A stretch of 6,758 nt of DNA from NCBI RefSeq assembly GCF_036565765.1, contig NZ_DATCXP010000148.1; one strand, written 5' to 3'. The DNA is from Terrimesophilobacter sp036565765 (GTDB taxonomy: Bacteria > Actinomycetota > Actinomycetes > Actinomycetales > Microbacteriaceae). Below, piece by piece: positions 1-5,966 of the stretch. The stretch's first letter is position 1; every line of letters starts with the position of its first letter. The position numbers and the translations under genes are program-made. The notes under the pieces are model-generated. The model ran no database searches, was not told where the DNA came from, and saw only the letters and a list, made by a program, of their open reading frames with translations.

Positions 1-1
1 A

Positions 2-268
2 CCGCTTCAGCTGATCGACATCCGGGAGCCGTTCGAGCGCGCCATCGCGGCGATCGAACCGTCGGACTTCATCCCGCTTGGCGACCTCGGGCGCCGTCTC
101 GACAGCATCCGCAGGGACGTCCCGGTTGTGCTGTACTGCCATCACGGAACGCGGTCGGAGTACGCCCTCGGCCGGTTGCGTGAAGCCGGGTTCGACAACG
201 CACGTCACCTGGCCGGAGGCATCGACGCGTATTCGCTCACCGCCGACCCGGCGCTGGCGCGGTACTGA
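2..268 (+). CDS. Rhodanese domain, C-terminal end of a probable MoeZ/MoeB-type sulfurtransferase (5' end outside window)
   Basis: The open frame enters from the left edge and gives the last 88 residues of a protein ending at TGA 266-268. It shows a rhodanese domain: a DIREPFE segment (visible residues 6-12), an IPLGDL turn, and the active-site loop YCHHGTRS, whose Cys (visible residue 46) would carry the persulfide. A GG-containing tail motif (HLAGGIDAY) closes the fold. In actinobacteria such domains commonly form the C-terminus of MoeZ, where an N-terminal ThiF/MoeB domain adenylates the C-terminus of MoaD and the rhodanese supplies sulfur. That assignment rests on moaE starting 1 nt after the stop and moaD lying further along. 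The adenylating domain is not visible, so a free-standing rhodanese remains possible. Confidence 0.8.
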   Translation, partial: PLQLIDIREPFERAIAAIEPSDFIPLGDLGRRLDSIRRDVPVVLYCHHGTRSEYALGRLREAGFDNARHLAGGIDAYSLTADPALARY

Positions 269-269
269 C

Positions 270-698
270 ATGGAGAGCGAACCCACACCGGTCACGTTCG
301 CGGTGGTCACCCAGGATGTGATCGACGAGGTCGCCATCCAGCGCGCGGTCGCGTCGCCGCGAAGCGGCGCTGTCGTCGTGTTCTCCGGGGTGGTCCGCAA
401 TCACGACGACGGCAGGGACATCCTGTCGCTCGACTACCGGGCGCACCCGCAGGCCGAGCAGATTCTGGCCGAATGCTGCGCCGACGTCGCGGAAGAGTCC
501 GGCTTGTCCGTTGCTGCAGCCCATCGGGTCGGTCACCTCGAGGTGGGCGACGTCGCCCTGTACGCGGCCGTCTCGGCCGCACATCGCCGTGAAGCCTTCG
601 AGACCTGCGAGCTGCTGGTCGAACGCATCAAGTCGACCGTACCGATCTGGAAGCGCCAGTATCTTGCGGATGGCGCATCCGAGTGGGTGGGTCTCTAG
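270..698 (+). CDS. moaE: Molybdopterin synthase catalytic (large) subunit MoaE
   Basis: This encodes a 142-residue protein, the usual MoaE length. MoaE with thiocarboxylated MoaD inserts the dithiolene sulfurs into cyclic pyranopterin monophosphate to give molybdopterin, in the cytoplasm. Visible family features are the SGAVVVFSGVVR strand-loop with Arg43, the HRVGHLEVGD segment (residues 85-93), the AHRREAF motif with His105-Arg106, and IKSTVPIWKRQ, where Lys121 and Lys128 correspond to the catalytic lysines of the family. ATG 270 is chosen because it starts immediately after the upstream rhodanese stop, implying translational coupling, and it gives a normal N-terminus. The open frame extends upstream to 78, but that part overlaps the rhodanese gene in another frame and has no MoaE character. 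Nothing needed for catalysis appears to be missing. Confidence 0.96.
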   Translation: MESEPTPVTFAVVTQDVIDEVAIQRAVASPRSGAVVVFSGVVRNHDDGRDILSLDYRAHPQAEQILAECCADVAEESGLSVAAAHRVGHLEVGDVALYAAVSAAHRREAFETCELLVERIKSTVPIWKRQYLADGASEWVGL

Positions 699-714
699 CC
701 GCTCACCTGAGCTC

Positions 715-951
715 GTGATCGAGCTGCATCTGAGAGGCAGGGTGGCGCAGGGCCGCCGAGACGATCTCGTCGCCTTCCTGGTCGAGGCCATACCGGTCTA
801 CGAGGAGCCGGGTGGCATCCGGGTCAGGATGCAGTGGAACACCGAGACGCCGAACGATGTCCGCGACCATCCGGCACTGACCGAAGCCGCGGTGCGGCCG
901 ACTGACAATGGTGCAGACTGGGCCTATGGCGATCGGCTTCAGGTGGGATGA
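715..951 (+). CDS. Small antibiotic-biosynthesis-monooxygenase-like (dimeric alpha/beta barrel) protein, probably truncated or degenerate
   Basis: A GTG at 715, 16 nt after the moaE stop, opens a 78-residue frame. The first 40 or so residues (MIELHLRGRV, then RRDDLVAFLVEAIPVYE and PGGIRVRMQW) look like the first strand and helix of small ABM/YgiN-type barrel proteins, usually about 95-110 residues. After the MQW strand the expected middle strand and helix are not seen. The text jumps to a segment (VRDHPALTEAA) that resembles the later part of such proteins, then reads into the next gene. Codon third positions stay G/C-rich to about position 900 and loosen afterwards, so the last 44 nt, which overlap the acyl-CoA dehydrogenase gene, are probably fortuitous. 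It could be a pseudogene with an internal deletion or a real short protein. The family assignment is from memory of the pattern and is moderate. Confidence 0.45.
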   Translation: MIELHLRGRVAQGRRDDLVAFLVEAIPVYEEPGGIRVRMQWNTETPNDVRDHPALTEAAVRPTDNGADWAYGDRLQVG

Positions 952-2101
952 TCCGTTGCTGCTCGACGAGCAGCTCAGTGACGACGAGCGGATGATCCGC
1001 GATACCGCAGCGCGGTACGCGAAGAGTTCGCTCGCCCCGCGTGTGCTCGACGCTTTCCGTCACGAGCACACCGACGCCGGCATCTTCCGCGAGATGGGGG
1101 CGATCGGGCTTCTCGGGGCGATGATCCCAGAGGAGTTCGGCGGCAGCGGCTTGAACTACGTGAGCTACGGCCTGATCGCCCGGGAGGTCGAGCGCGTGGA
1201 CTCCGGCTTCCGCTCGATGATGAGCGTGCAATCCTCCCTCGTCATGGTGCCGATCTTCGAGTTCGGAACCGAAGAACTGCGCCACCGGTACCTGCCTCGG
1301 CTCGCAACCGGTGAGCTCATCGGATGCTTCGGGTTGACTGAGCCGGATGCGGGCTCCGACCCGGGCTCGATGTCGACCCGGGCGAAGAAGGTCGACGGCG
1401 GCTACCGCCTGACCGGTACGAAGACCTGGATCACCAACAGCCCGATCGCCGACGTCTTCGTCGTGTGGGCGAAGGACGACGCCGGCGAGATCCGCGGTTT
1501 CGTGCTCGAGAAGGGGTGGGAGGGGCTGAGCGCTCCTGCGATCCACGGAAAGGTCGGCCTGCGTGCCTCGGTCACCGGCGAGGTCGTCATGGACGGGGTG
1601 TTCTGCCCGGAGGAGAACGCGTTCCCCGACATCCGCGGCCTCAGGGGGCCGTTCACCGCCCTGAACTCCGCGCGCTTCGGCATCAGCTGGGGTGCGCTCG
1701 GCGCTGCCGAGGACTGCTGGCATACCGCCAGGCAGTACGTGCTCGATCGCCAGCAGTTCGGGCGCCCGCTCGCGGCGAATCAGCTCATCCAGAAGAAGCT
1801 CGCGGACATGCAGACGGAGATCAGCCTCGCGCTGCAGGGCTGCCTGCGGCTCGGGCGCATGAAGGATGACGGCATCGCGGCGCCGGAGCTGACCTCGATG
1901 ATGAAGCGCAACAGCTGCGGCAAGGCTCTGGATGTCGCACGCACGGCCCGCGACATGCTCGGCGGCAACGGGATCAGCGACGAATTCGGCATCGCGAGGC
2001 ACCTCGTGAATCTCGAGGTCGTCAACACCTACGAGGGAACCCACGACGTTCACGCCCTCATCCTCGGCCGAGCGCAGACGGGGATCTCCGCGTTCTCCTA
2101 G
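908..2101 (+). CDS. gcdH: Glutaryl-CoA dehydrogenase (acyl-CoA dehydrogenase family)
   Basis: This encodes a 397-residue FAD enzyme of full family length. It oxidises and decarboxylates glutaryl-CoA to crotonyl-CoA in lysine/tryptophan breakdown, passing electrons to ETF. Family signatures include WDDPLLLDEQLSDDERMI near the N-terminus, CFGLTEPDAGSDPGSM (140-155), the WITNSPIADVFVVWAKDD FAD-binding strand, LDRQQFGRPLAANQLIQKK, and the C-terminal NTYEGTHDVHALILGRAQTG, in which Glu376 is the catalytic base. The segment DSGFRSMMSVQSS, with Arg102 and Ser106, matches the residues that hold the distal carboxylate of glutaryl-CoA. This favours GcdH over a monocarboxyl acyl-CoA dehydrogenase. ATG 908 is the longest start; ATG 926 (MAIGFRWDD) is equally plausible, and neither has a clear Shine-Dalgarno. 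The start lies inside the preceding small ORF. It converges with moaD and has no evident role in Moco synthesis. Confidence 0.92.
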   Translation: MVQTGPMAIGFRWDDPLLLDEQLSDDERMIRDTAARYAKSSLAPRVLDAFRHEHTDAGIFREMGAIGLLGAMIPEEFGGSGLNYVSYGLIAREVERVDSGFRSMMSVQSSLVMVPIFEFGTEELRHRYLPRLATGELIGCFGLTEPDAGSDPGSMSTRAKKVDGGYRLTGTKTWITNSPIADVFVVWAKDDAGEIRGFVLEKGWEGLSAPAIHGKVGLRASVTGEVVMDGVFCPEENAFPDIRGLRGPFTALNSARFGISWGALGAAEDCWHTARQYVLDRQQFGRPLAANQLIQKKLADMQTEISLALQGCLRLGRMKDDGIAAPELTSMMKRNSCGKALDVARTARDMLGGNGISDEFGIARHLVNLEVVNTYEGTHDVHALILGRAQTGISAFS

Positions 2102-2120
2102 CGGCGGCTCCGCCTGGCAT

Positions 2121-2139
2121 CGGCCCGCGCGTCGGGCTG
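2121..2139. terminator. Possible hairpin between convergent genes gcdH and moaD
   Basis: The 55-nt gap between the gcdH stop (2101) and the moaD stop (2157) holds a small inverted repeat, GCCCG-cgcgt-CGGGC (2123-2137). On the + strand it extends to 7 bp with one G-T pair. A weaker 4-bp stem, GGCG-gctc-CGCC, precedes it at 2103-2114. No T-run follows on either strand, so this is not a canonical intrinsic terminator. Its position between convergent 3' ends is the main support. Confidence 0.3.
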
Positions 2140-2156
2140 CGGCTCAGTCGTCCCGA

Positions 2157-2402
2157 TCATCCGCCGGCGAACGGGGGCAGCACGTCGAGCCGCCGGCCGA
2201 CCGGATGCGCGGAGTCGCGCCGGACGGTGCCGTCGACGAGGAACGATCCGGACTCCACCACCCGGCGCATCAGATCGCCGTAGCGCTCGATGAGAACCAT
2301 CTTCACGTCGCCGAGAGTCGACCCGGCAGTGAAGGGAAGCTCCTCCTCCTCGCAGCCGGCAGCCTCTTCCGCCGCCGCGAAGTAGCGGATTGTCACGGTC
2401 AT
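2157..2402 (-). CDS. moaD: Molybdopterin synthase sulfur-carrier (small) subunit MoaD
   Basis: This encodes an 81-residue ubiquitin-like protein ending in the diagnostic LPPFAGG. The terminal Gly-Gly is adenylated by MoeB/MoeZ and converted to a thiocarboxylate, which MoaE uses as sulfur donor. The N-terminus MTVTIRYFAAAEEAAG and the DVLPP segment just before the tail are typical of MoaD. ATG 2402 is chosen because MTVTIRYF is the natural first beta strand. It sits 4 nt after the moaA stop, with a GGCGG purine-rich stretch upstream inside the end of moaA. The open frame extends to 2456, but that extension overlaps moaA and lacks family character. It is the last gene of the minus-strand operon. 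Its partner moaE is on the opposite strand about 1.5 kb away. Confidence 0.93.
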   Translation of the reverse strand: MTVTIRYFAAAEEAAGCEEEELPFTAGSTLGDVKMVLIERYGDLMRRVVESGSFLVDGTVRRDSAHPVGRRLDVLPPFAGG

Positions 2403-2406
2403 CCGG

Positions 2407-3495
2407 TCAGCCGCCAATGTAGGACATCTCGATTCTCTTCGCACCAGCTGCGGCACGCTTCGTGTTCCTGGATCGCAACTCGGAGTAGCGATCGGTGCGC
2501 TCGCGCCAGATCCTGGCCATCACCGAAGAGAGCTCCTCGTCGCTCGAGCCACCACGCATGAGCGAACGAAGGTCGTGCCCACCGGTCGCGAACAGGCAGG
2601 TGTACAACGTGCCGTCGACCGAGATCCGCACCCGGGAGCAGGAGTGGCAGAAGGACTGGGTGACGCTAGAGATGACCCCGATCTCTCCGCTCCCGTCGCG
2701 GTAGCGCCAGCGCTTCGAGGTCTCCCCGGTGTAGTTCGGAGCGACCTCCTCCAGTGGGAAGACCTCGTCGATGCGCCGGATCACCTCGGCAGAGGGAACG
2801 ACCTCGCCGAGCTGCCAGCCGTTGGTCGTGCCGACATCCATGAACTCGATGAAGCGGAGGATGTACCCGGTCCCCTTGAAGTGACGCGCCATCGCCACGA
2901 TGTCCTGGTCGTTCTGCCCCTTCTTCACGACCATGTTGATCTTGACCGGCCCGAGTCCGACCTCACGGGCGACCTCGATCCCGTGCAGCACCTTGGCGAC
3001 CGGGAAGCGGATGTCGTTCATCGCCTGGAACGTCGCATCATCCAGCGAGTCGAGCGACACGGTCACCCGCTTCAGGCCGGCATCCTTGAGCGCCTGAGCC
3101 AGGTGTGCGAGCGCCGAGCCGTTCGTGGTCAGGGCGATATCCAGTTCGCGCCCGGCGGGTGTGCGCAACTCGCTCAGCATCCGCACCAGCTCCGGCAGCC
3201 CCTTGCGCAGGAGCGGTTCGCCTCCGGTCAGGCGGATCTTCTCAACTCCGTGCCCTGCGGCTATCCTCGCCAGCCGGGTGATCTCCTCGAAGGTGAGCAG
3301 TTCCTCTCGCGGCATGAAAGCATAATCGCGGCCGAAGATCTCCTTGGGCATGCAGTACACGCACCGGAAGTTGCATCGGTCGGTCACCGAGAAGCGGATG
3401 TCGTGCATCGGGCGCCCGCGTGTGTCGACGAGCGGCGAGACGGTCTCAGATCGACTGGCGGTATCCGAAGAACTCGTGATCGTTGTTGTATCCAC
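2407..3495 (-). CDS. moaA: GTP 3',8-cyclase MoaA (radical SAM, molybdenum cofactor step 1)
   Basis: This radical SAM enzyme, together with MoaC (not in this window), converts GTP toward cyclic pyranopterin monophosphate. With the GTG 3495 start it is 362 residues. The N-terminal [4Fe-4S] motif CNFRCVYC (Cys41, 45, 48) binds SAM. GGEP lies at 91-94, with the conserved TTNG and VSLDSL segments after it. The second cluster is formed by CHSC (Cys283, 286) and TC (Cys300) in SVDGTLYTCLFATGG. The protein ends in Gly-Gly, the conserved C-terminal tail needed for catalysis. GTG 3495 has a GGTGG-type ribosome site 5 nt upstream and keeps the conserved LVDTRGRP segment. ATG 3408 would cut into that segment, while GTG 3504 is an alternative. 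The gene starts inside the last 50 nt of the oxidoreductase gene and ends 4 nt before moaD, so the three are probably co-transcribed. Confidence 0.93.
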   Translation of the reverse strand: MDTTTITSSSDTASRSETVSPLVDTRGRPMHDIRFSVTDRCNFRCVYCMPKEIFGRDYAFMPREELLTFEEITRLARIAAGHGVEKIRLTGGEPLLRKGLPELVRMLSELRTPAGRELDIALTTNGSALAHLAQALKDAGLKRVTVSLDSLDDATFQAMNDIRFPVAKVLHGIEVAREVGLGPVKINMVVKKGQNDQDIVAMARHFKGTGYILRFIEFMDVGTTNGWQLGEVVPSAEVIRRIDEVFPLEEVAPNYTGETSKRWRYRDGSGEIGVISSVTQSFCHSCSRVRISVDGTLYTCLFATGGHDLRSLMRGGSSDEELSSVMARIWRERTDRYSELRSRNTKRAAAGAKRIEMSYIGG

Positions 3496-5233
3496 CGTGA
3501 CCACCGCCGATCTCATCGAAGCTCTCGACGAACTCGACGCCCTTGATCCACTTGACCATCTTGAAGCCGAGCTGCACCTCGTTGCGGAGTCGCAGTGGCG
3601 CCCCATGCCCGAAGGACAGGTCCTCGTCGTTCATCTCGTAGGCGAGCATCGTCAGCGGGTAGCTCATCTGCTCGATCGGATGCGCGTCGTAATACAGCCC
3701 GCCATCCGGTCCCGGCGCGTAGGAGTAGAAGATGGCCCACTTCGCCTCGGGCGTCGGTTTCACCAGGTCGAGGATGGTCGACATCGACACCCCGCCCCAC
3801 TTGGCGATGCCGGACCAGCCCTGAATGCAGAAGTGCTGCGTGATCTGCTCGTGATGGGCCATGGACCGCAGTTCCCCGAGACTCAGCTCGACCGGGTTCT
3901 CGACGAGCCCGTTGACGCGCAGGCGGTAGCCGGCGAAGTCGTTCTCGCGAAGCTTCTCGAACTCCTCATCGGAGGGGTACTTGCCGTTGTGCCAGAAGTA
4001 CGGCGAGATGTCCTTCTCGGTGTACTGGCCGGGCTTCGCGTCGAGGTGTTCGAACAGCTTCTGGGCCGGCCCGATGAGGAAGTAGCCGACCTTCTGCACC
4101 TTGCGCGGGAACCGGTAGGTGAGCGGCGTCGCCGCCACCCAGGCGACGATCATCACGACGAGCGACACCGCGAAGACCGAGAATCCCACCCAGGTCTCAT
4201 CGTCGCGACCGCCGTACATGTGATTCAGATTGCGCAGCGCACCGGTCGCGAACACGAGCGAGACGTGCACGATGATGAACATGACGAACCAGCACAGCAC
4301 GAGGAAGTGCAGCGTCCTGGCGATCTGGATGCTGAAGACCGAGCTGATCCAGCGGAACCTCGTGGACAGTGCCGGCGACATCCCGAGCCCGGTGATCAGG
4401 GCGAGCGGGGCGGCGACGAAGACCGTGAGGAAGTACGCGATCAGCTGGAGACTGTTGTAGTTCACCCAGCCGTTGTCGAGCGGCCAGTCGAGCGAAAGGT
4501 ACTGGATGGCCACCGAGATCGAGTTCGGGATGACGTCCCAGCTGAAGGGCACGAGCCGCATCCACTGCCCGGTTGCGAAGATCAGCACGAAGAACACGAT
4601 CCCGTTCAGAAGCCACAGCGTGTCGATCCCGAGGTGCCACCACCGGGCGAGGCCGATCGAATGGCGGCGTCCGGGGAGGCCGACACCGTCCGGCAGGGTC
4701 AGCGAGTCCATCTTCGCGGTGTACAGCGGGTCGGTGGGAACCGGCTTCTGCATCCGGAACCAGTCCTTGCCCGGCGTCGAGTGCCGGGTGAGGTAGAGCC
4801 GCGGGTGGTCGGCCAGGATCGTGACGCCGGAGCGGATGATGAAGATCATCAGGAACGCATTCAGGAAGTGCTGCCAGGCGAGCCAGGCCGGGAAGCCGAC
4901 CGGGGCTCCTGCCGGGAGCTTCGACTCGCCGGGATAGCTGGTCAGGAAGTCCTGAACCGCGGGAAGTTCACGAAGTCCCTTGGCGAGGGCGATGCCGGTC
5001 ACCAGGAGCACGAGGCCGATCGGGATGAGCCAGAGCAGGTTGAACCACTTGTCCCGGCCGATGCGGACTCTCGGCGCTACCCCGTACTGCGCCGGAACCC
5101 CGCCGGCCCAGGTGTGGTCTACGACATCCTCGGGTTTCTTGACCAACTCAGCGCGGAAGCTCTCGTGCACCTGGGTCGAATAGCCCTTGTCCGGTGCTGG
5201 GAAAAGCTGATCTTCACTCCGTTGGCGTCCCAT
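3446..5233 (-). CDS. Cytochrome b-like membrane domain fused to a SUOX/YedY-type molybdopterin oxidoreductase domain
   Basis: A 595-residue fusion. Six hydrophobic segments are visible at about 63-83, 118-140, 203-221, 262-282, 307-328 and 350-368. Histidines in or beside them (H122, H200, H309, H323) could bind heme b as in cytochrome b561/hydrogenase-type b subunits. Residues about 405-595 form an oxidoreductase molybdopterin-binding domain: RLRVNGLVENP, the putative Mo-ligand Cys469 in HFCIQGWSG, YPLTMLAYEMN, GAPLRLR (545-551), GFKMVKWIKGVEFVE, and the end NDHEFFGYRQSI. There is no Tat or Sec signal. Arg/Lys-rich loops after helices 2, 4 and 6 suggest N- and C-termini both cytoplasmic. It probably exchanges electrons between the quinone pool and a cytoplasmic substrate of the Mo site; substrate and direction are unknown (sulfite, a sulfoxide or another oxyanion are candidates). 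It heads an operon with moaA and moaD. ATG 5233 is the first ATG and may be leaderless. Confidence 0.88.
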   Translation of the reverse strand: MGRQRSEDQLFPAPDKGYSTQVHESFRAELVKKPEDVVDHTWAGGVPAQYGVAPRVRIGRDKWFNLLWLIPIGLVLLVTGIALAKGLRELPAVQDFLTSYPGESKLPAGAPVGFPAWLAWQHFLNAFLMIFIIRSGVTILADHPRLYLTRHSTPGKDWFRMQKPVPTDPLYTAKMDSLTLPDGVGLPGRRHSIGLARWWHLGIDTLWLLNGIVFFVLIFATGQWMRLVPFSWDVIPNSISVAIQYLSLDWPLDNGWVNYNSLQLIAYFLTVFVAAPLALITGLGMSPALSTRFRWISSVFSIQIARTLHFLVLCWFVMFIIVHVSLVFATGALRNLNHMYGGRDDETWVGFSVFAVSLVVMIVAWVAATPLTYRFPRKVQKVGYFLIGPAQKLFEHLDAKPGQYTEKDISPYFWHNGKYPSDEEFEKLRENDFAGYRLRVNGLVENPVELSLGELRSMAHHEQITQHFCIQGWSGIAKWGGVSMSTILDLVKPTPEAKWAIFYSYAPGPDGGLYYDAHPIEQMSYPLTMLAYEMNDEDLSFGHGAPLRLRNEVQLGFKMVKWIKGVEFVESFDEIGGGHGGYNNDHEFFGYRQSI

Positions 5234-5239
5234 AGTGCG

Positions 5240-5245
5240 AGCGTA
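5240..5245 (-). promoter_or_regulatory. Candidate -10 element for the oxidoreductase-moaA-moaD operon (leaderless)
   Basis: Read on the minus strand the bases are TACGCT, fitting the TAnnnT form of actinobacterial -10 elements, with exactly 6 nt to ATG 5233. That spacing would start transcription at the ATG, giving a leaderless mRNA, and no Shine-Dalgarno is visible. A weak -35 candidate, TTGTGG (5267-5262 on the minus strand), lies 16 nt further upstream. This is inferred from pattern only. Confidence 0.35.
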
Positions 5246-5284
5246 TCAGGATGGTTCCTGGCCACAACCCCCGAGACGCCAACG

Positions 5285-5301
5285 GGATTAAACACGGTCG
5301 A
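5285..5301 (+). repeat. Direct repeat copy 1, candidate operator
   Basis: The bases GGATTAAACACGGTCGA recur 24 bp downstream with a single difference. The copy lies about 52-68 nt upstream of the oxidoreductase start codon, beyond where that gene's -35 would fall, a usual place for an activator site. Function is inferred from position and repetition. Confidence 0.6.
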
Positions 5302-5308
5302 AAGCCAT

Positions 5309-5325
5309 GGATTAATCACGGTCGA
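5309..5325 (+). repeat. Direct repeat copy 2, candidate operator
   Basis: The bases GGATTAATCACGGTCGA match copy 1 at 16 of 17 positions. The one change (A to T) creates a perfect 8-bp palindrome, GATTAATC, at 5310-5317. This copy sits just upstream of the candidate -10 and start of the regulator gene, where a bound protein would be expected to block RNA polymerase, suggesting autorepression. Confidence 0.6.
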
Positions 5326-5330
5326 CGGCG

Positions 5331-5336
5331 TTGAAT
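5331..5336 (+). promoter_or_regulatory. Candidate -10 element for the regulator gene (leaderless)
   Basis: TTGAAT agrees with TATAAT at four of six bases and lies exactly 6 nt before ATG 5343, the same spacing as on the opposite side. The GAGG at 5337-5340 is only 2 nt from the ATG, too close to be a good ribosome site, so a leaderless start is the better reading. TTG 5331 could itself be an alternative start codon. Confidence 0.3.
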
Positions 5337-5342
5337 GAGGCT

Positions 5343-5966
5343 ATGCCTTACCGCCCGCGGAGCTACTTCAAGGCGCTCACCTCGCTCAGCAGGATCAACC
5401 TGCTTCACGAACTGCAGATTCACGGGTCGATGACAGTCGCGGAGCTCGCGGCGGCGACCGGGCTGCATCGCAACACCGCTCGTGAGCACCTGCACCGCCT
5501 GATCGACGCGGGCTTCATCAGTTCCGAGCCGATTCCCCGGGCGAGCAAGGGGCGCCCTATGATCCTGTACCGTGCCGCCACTCACCCGGGCGATCCTGCC
5601 CGGCGGGCGAGACGGCGCGCCGCCGAGGCGCGCACCGAGCGATTCCACCGGCTCCTGCCGCTTCGCGAAATCGGATCCGATCACACCCCTCTCGACCGGC
5701 AACTCGACATGCTCGACGACCACATGGACCAGTGCGGGTTCGACGCGGAAATCACCCAGGATGCCTCTGTGATGACGATGCACGACTGCCCGTTCTCGAC
5801 CCTGGCAAAGGACAACCCCCAGGTCTGCCAGGTGCACTTCGCGCTCGTCAAGGATGCGCTTCTGCTCGTGGATGGTCCCCTCGAGGCGCGGGAGCTGCAT
5901 CCGTTCTCGGGCCCGAATGACTGCACGGTCGACCTCGACAACGACACGGCGATCGCCGCCCAGTGA
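5343..5966 (+). CDS. Winged-helix transcriptional regulator with SufR-like cysteines (COG2345-like, putative Fe-S sensor)
   Basis: Counted from ATG 5343 the protein has 207 residues. Residues about 13-62 form a winged helix-turn-helix: SRINLLHELQIHG, then MTVAELAAATGLHRNTAREH as helix-turn-recognition helix, LIDAGFISSE, and a wing ending GRPMILYRAA. A short Arg-rich linker (86-98) follows. The C-terminal half contains HDCPFSTLAKDNPQVCQVHF, that is Cys149-x12-Cys162, with Cys194 further on and Cys131 before. The CPF...C...C pattern resembles the cluster-binding end of SufR-type regulators, which sense iron-sulfur or redox state; cluster binding here is inferred. It is divergent from the Mo oxidoreductase operon and shares a 4-nt overlap with the transporter downstream. 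It probably binds the 17-bp repeats in its own promoter. TTG 5331 would add four residues. Confidence 0.85.
   Translation: MPYRPRSYFKALTSLSRINLLHELQIHGSMTVAELAAATGLHRNTAREHLHRLIDAGFISSEPIPRASKGRPMILYRAATHPGDPARRARRRAAEARTERFHRLLPLREIGSDHTPLDRQLDMLDDHMDQCGFDAEITQDASVMTMHDCPFSTLAKDNPQVCQVHFALVKDALLLVDGPLEARELHPFSGPNDCTVDLDNDTAIAAQ

Larger units (their letters stand above)
5234..5342. promoter_or_regulatory. Divergent promoter region between the Mo oxidoreductase operon and the regulator gene
   Basis: This 109-nt gap separates two genes reading apart, so both promoters should lie here. It is more A/T-rich in its right half (5287-5317) than its surroundings. It contains the paired 17-bp direct repeats and a candidate -10 hexamer six bases before each start codon, listed separately. 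The arrangement suggests that the neighbouring regulator controls its own gene and the minus-strand operon from here. Confidence 0.6.

Noticed and set aside
78..269. N-terminal extension of the moaE frame
   Set aside because: It overlaps the rhodanese gene in another frame and its residues are Ser/Thr/Arg-rich with no MoaE similarity; ATG 270 gives the normal protein length.
824..2053. A 409-codon minus-strand open frame opposite gcdH
   Set aside because: The sense strand is an intact glutaryl-CoA dehydrogenase. The antisense translation has low-complexity Ala/Arg/His/Glu content and no family motif.
3344..5338. A 664-codon + strand open frame opposite the oxidoreductase and moaA
   Set aside because: It is antisense to strongly recognisable genes. 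Its translation is rich in Arg, His, Asp, Glu and Pro with no domain pattern, typical of a GC-rich antisense shadow.
5924..5932. A third CACGGTCGA, about 30 nt before the transporter start
   Set aside because: It lacks the GGATTAA half of the promoter repeats and lies within regulator codons. A 9-base match in GC-rich DNA is weak evidence for an operator.
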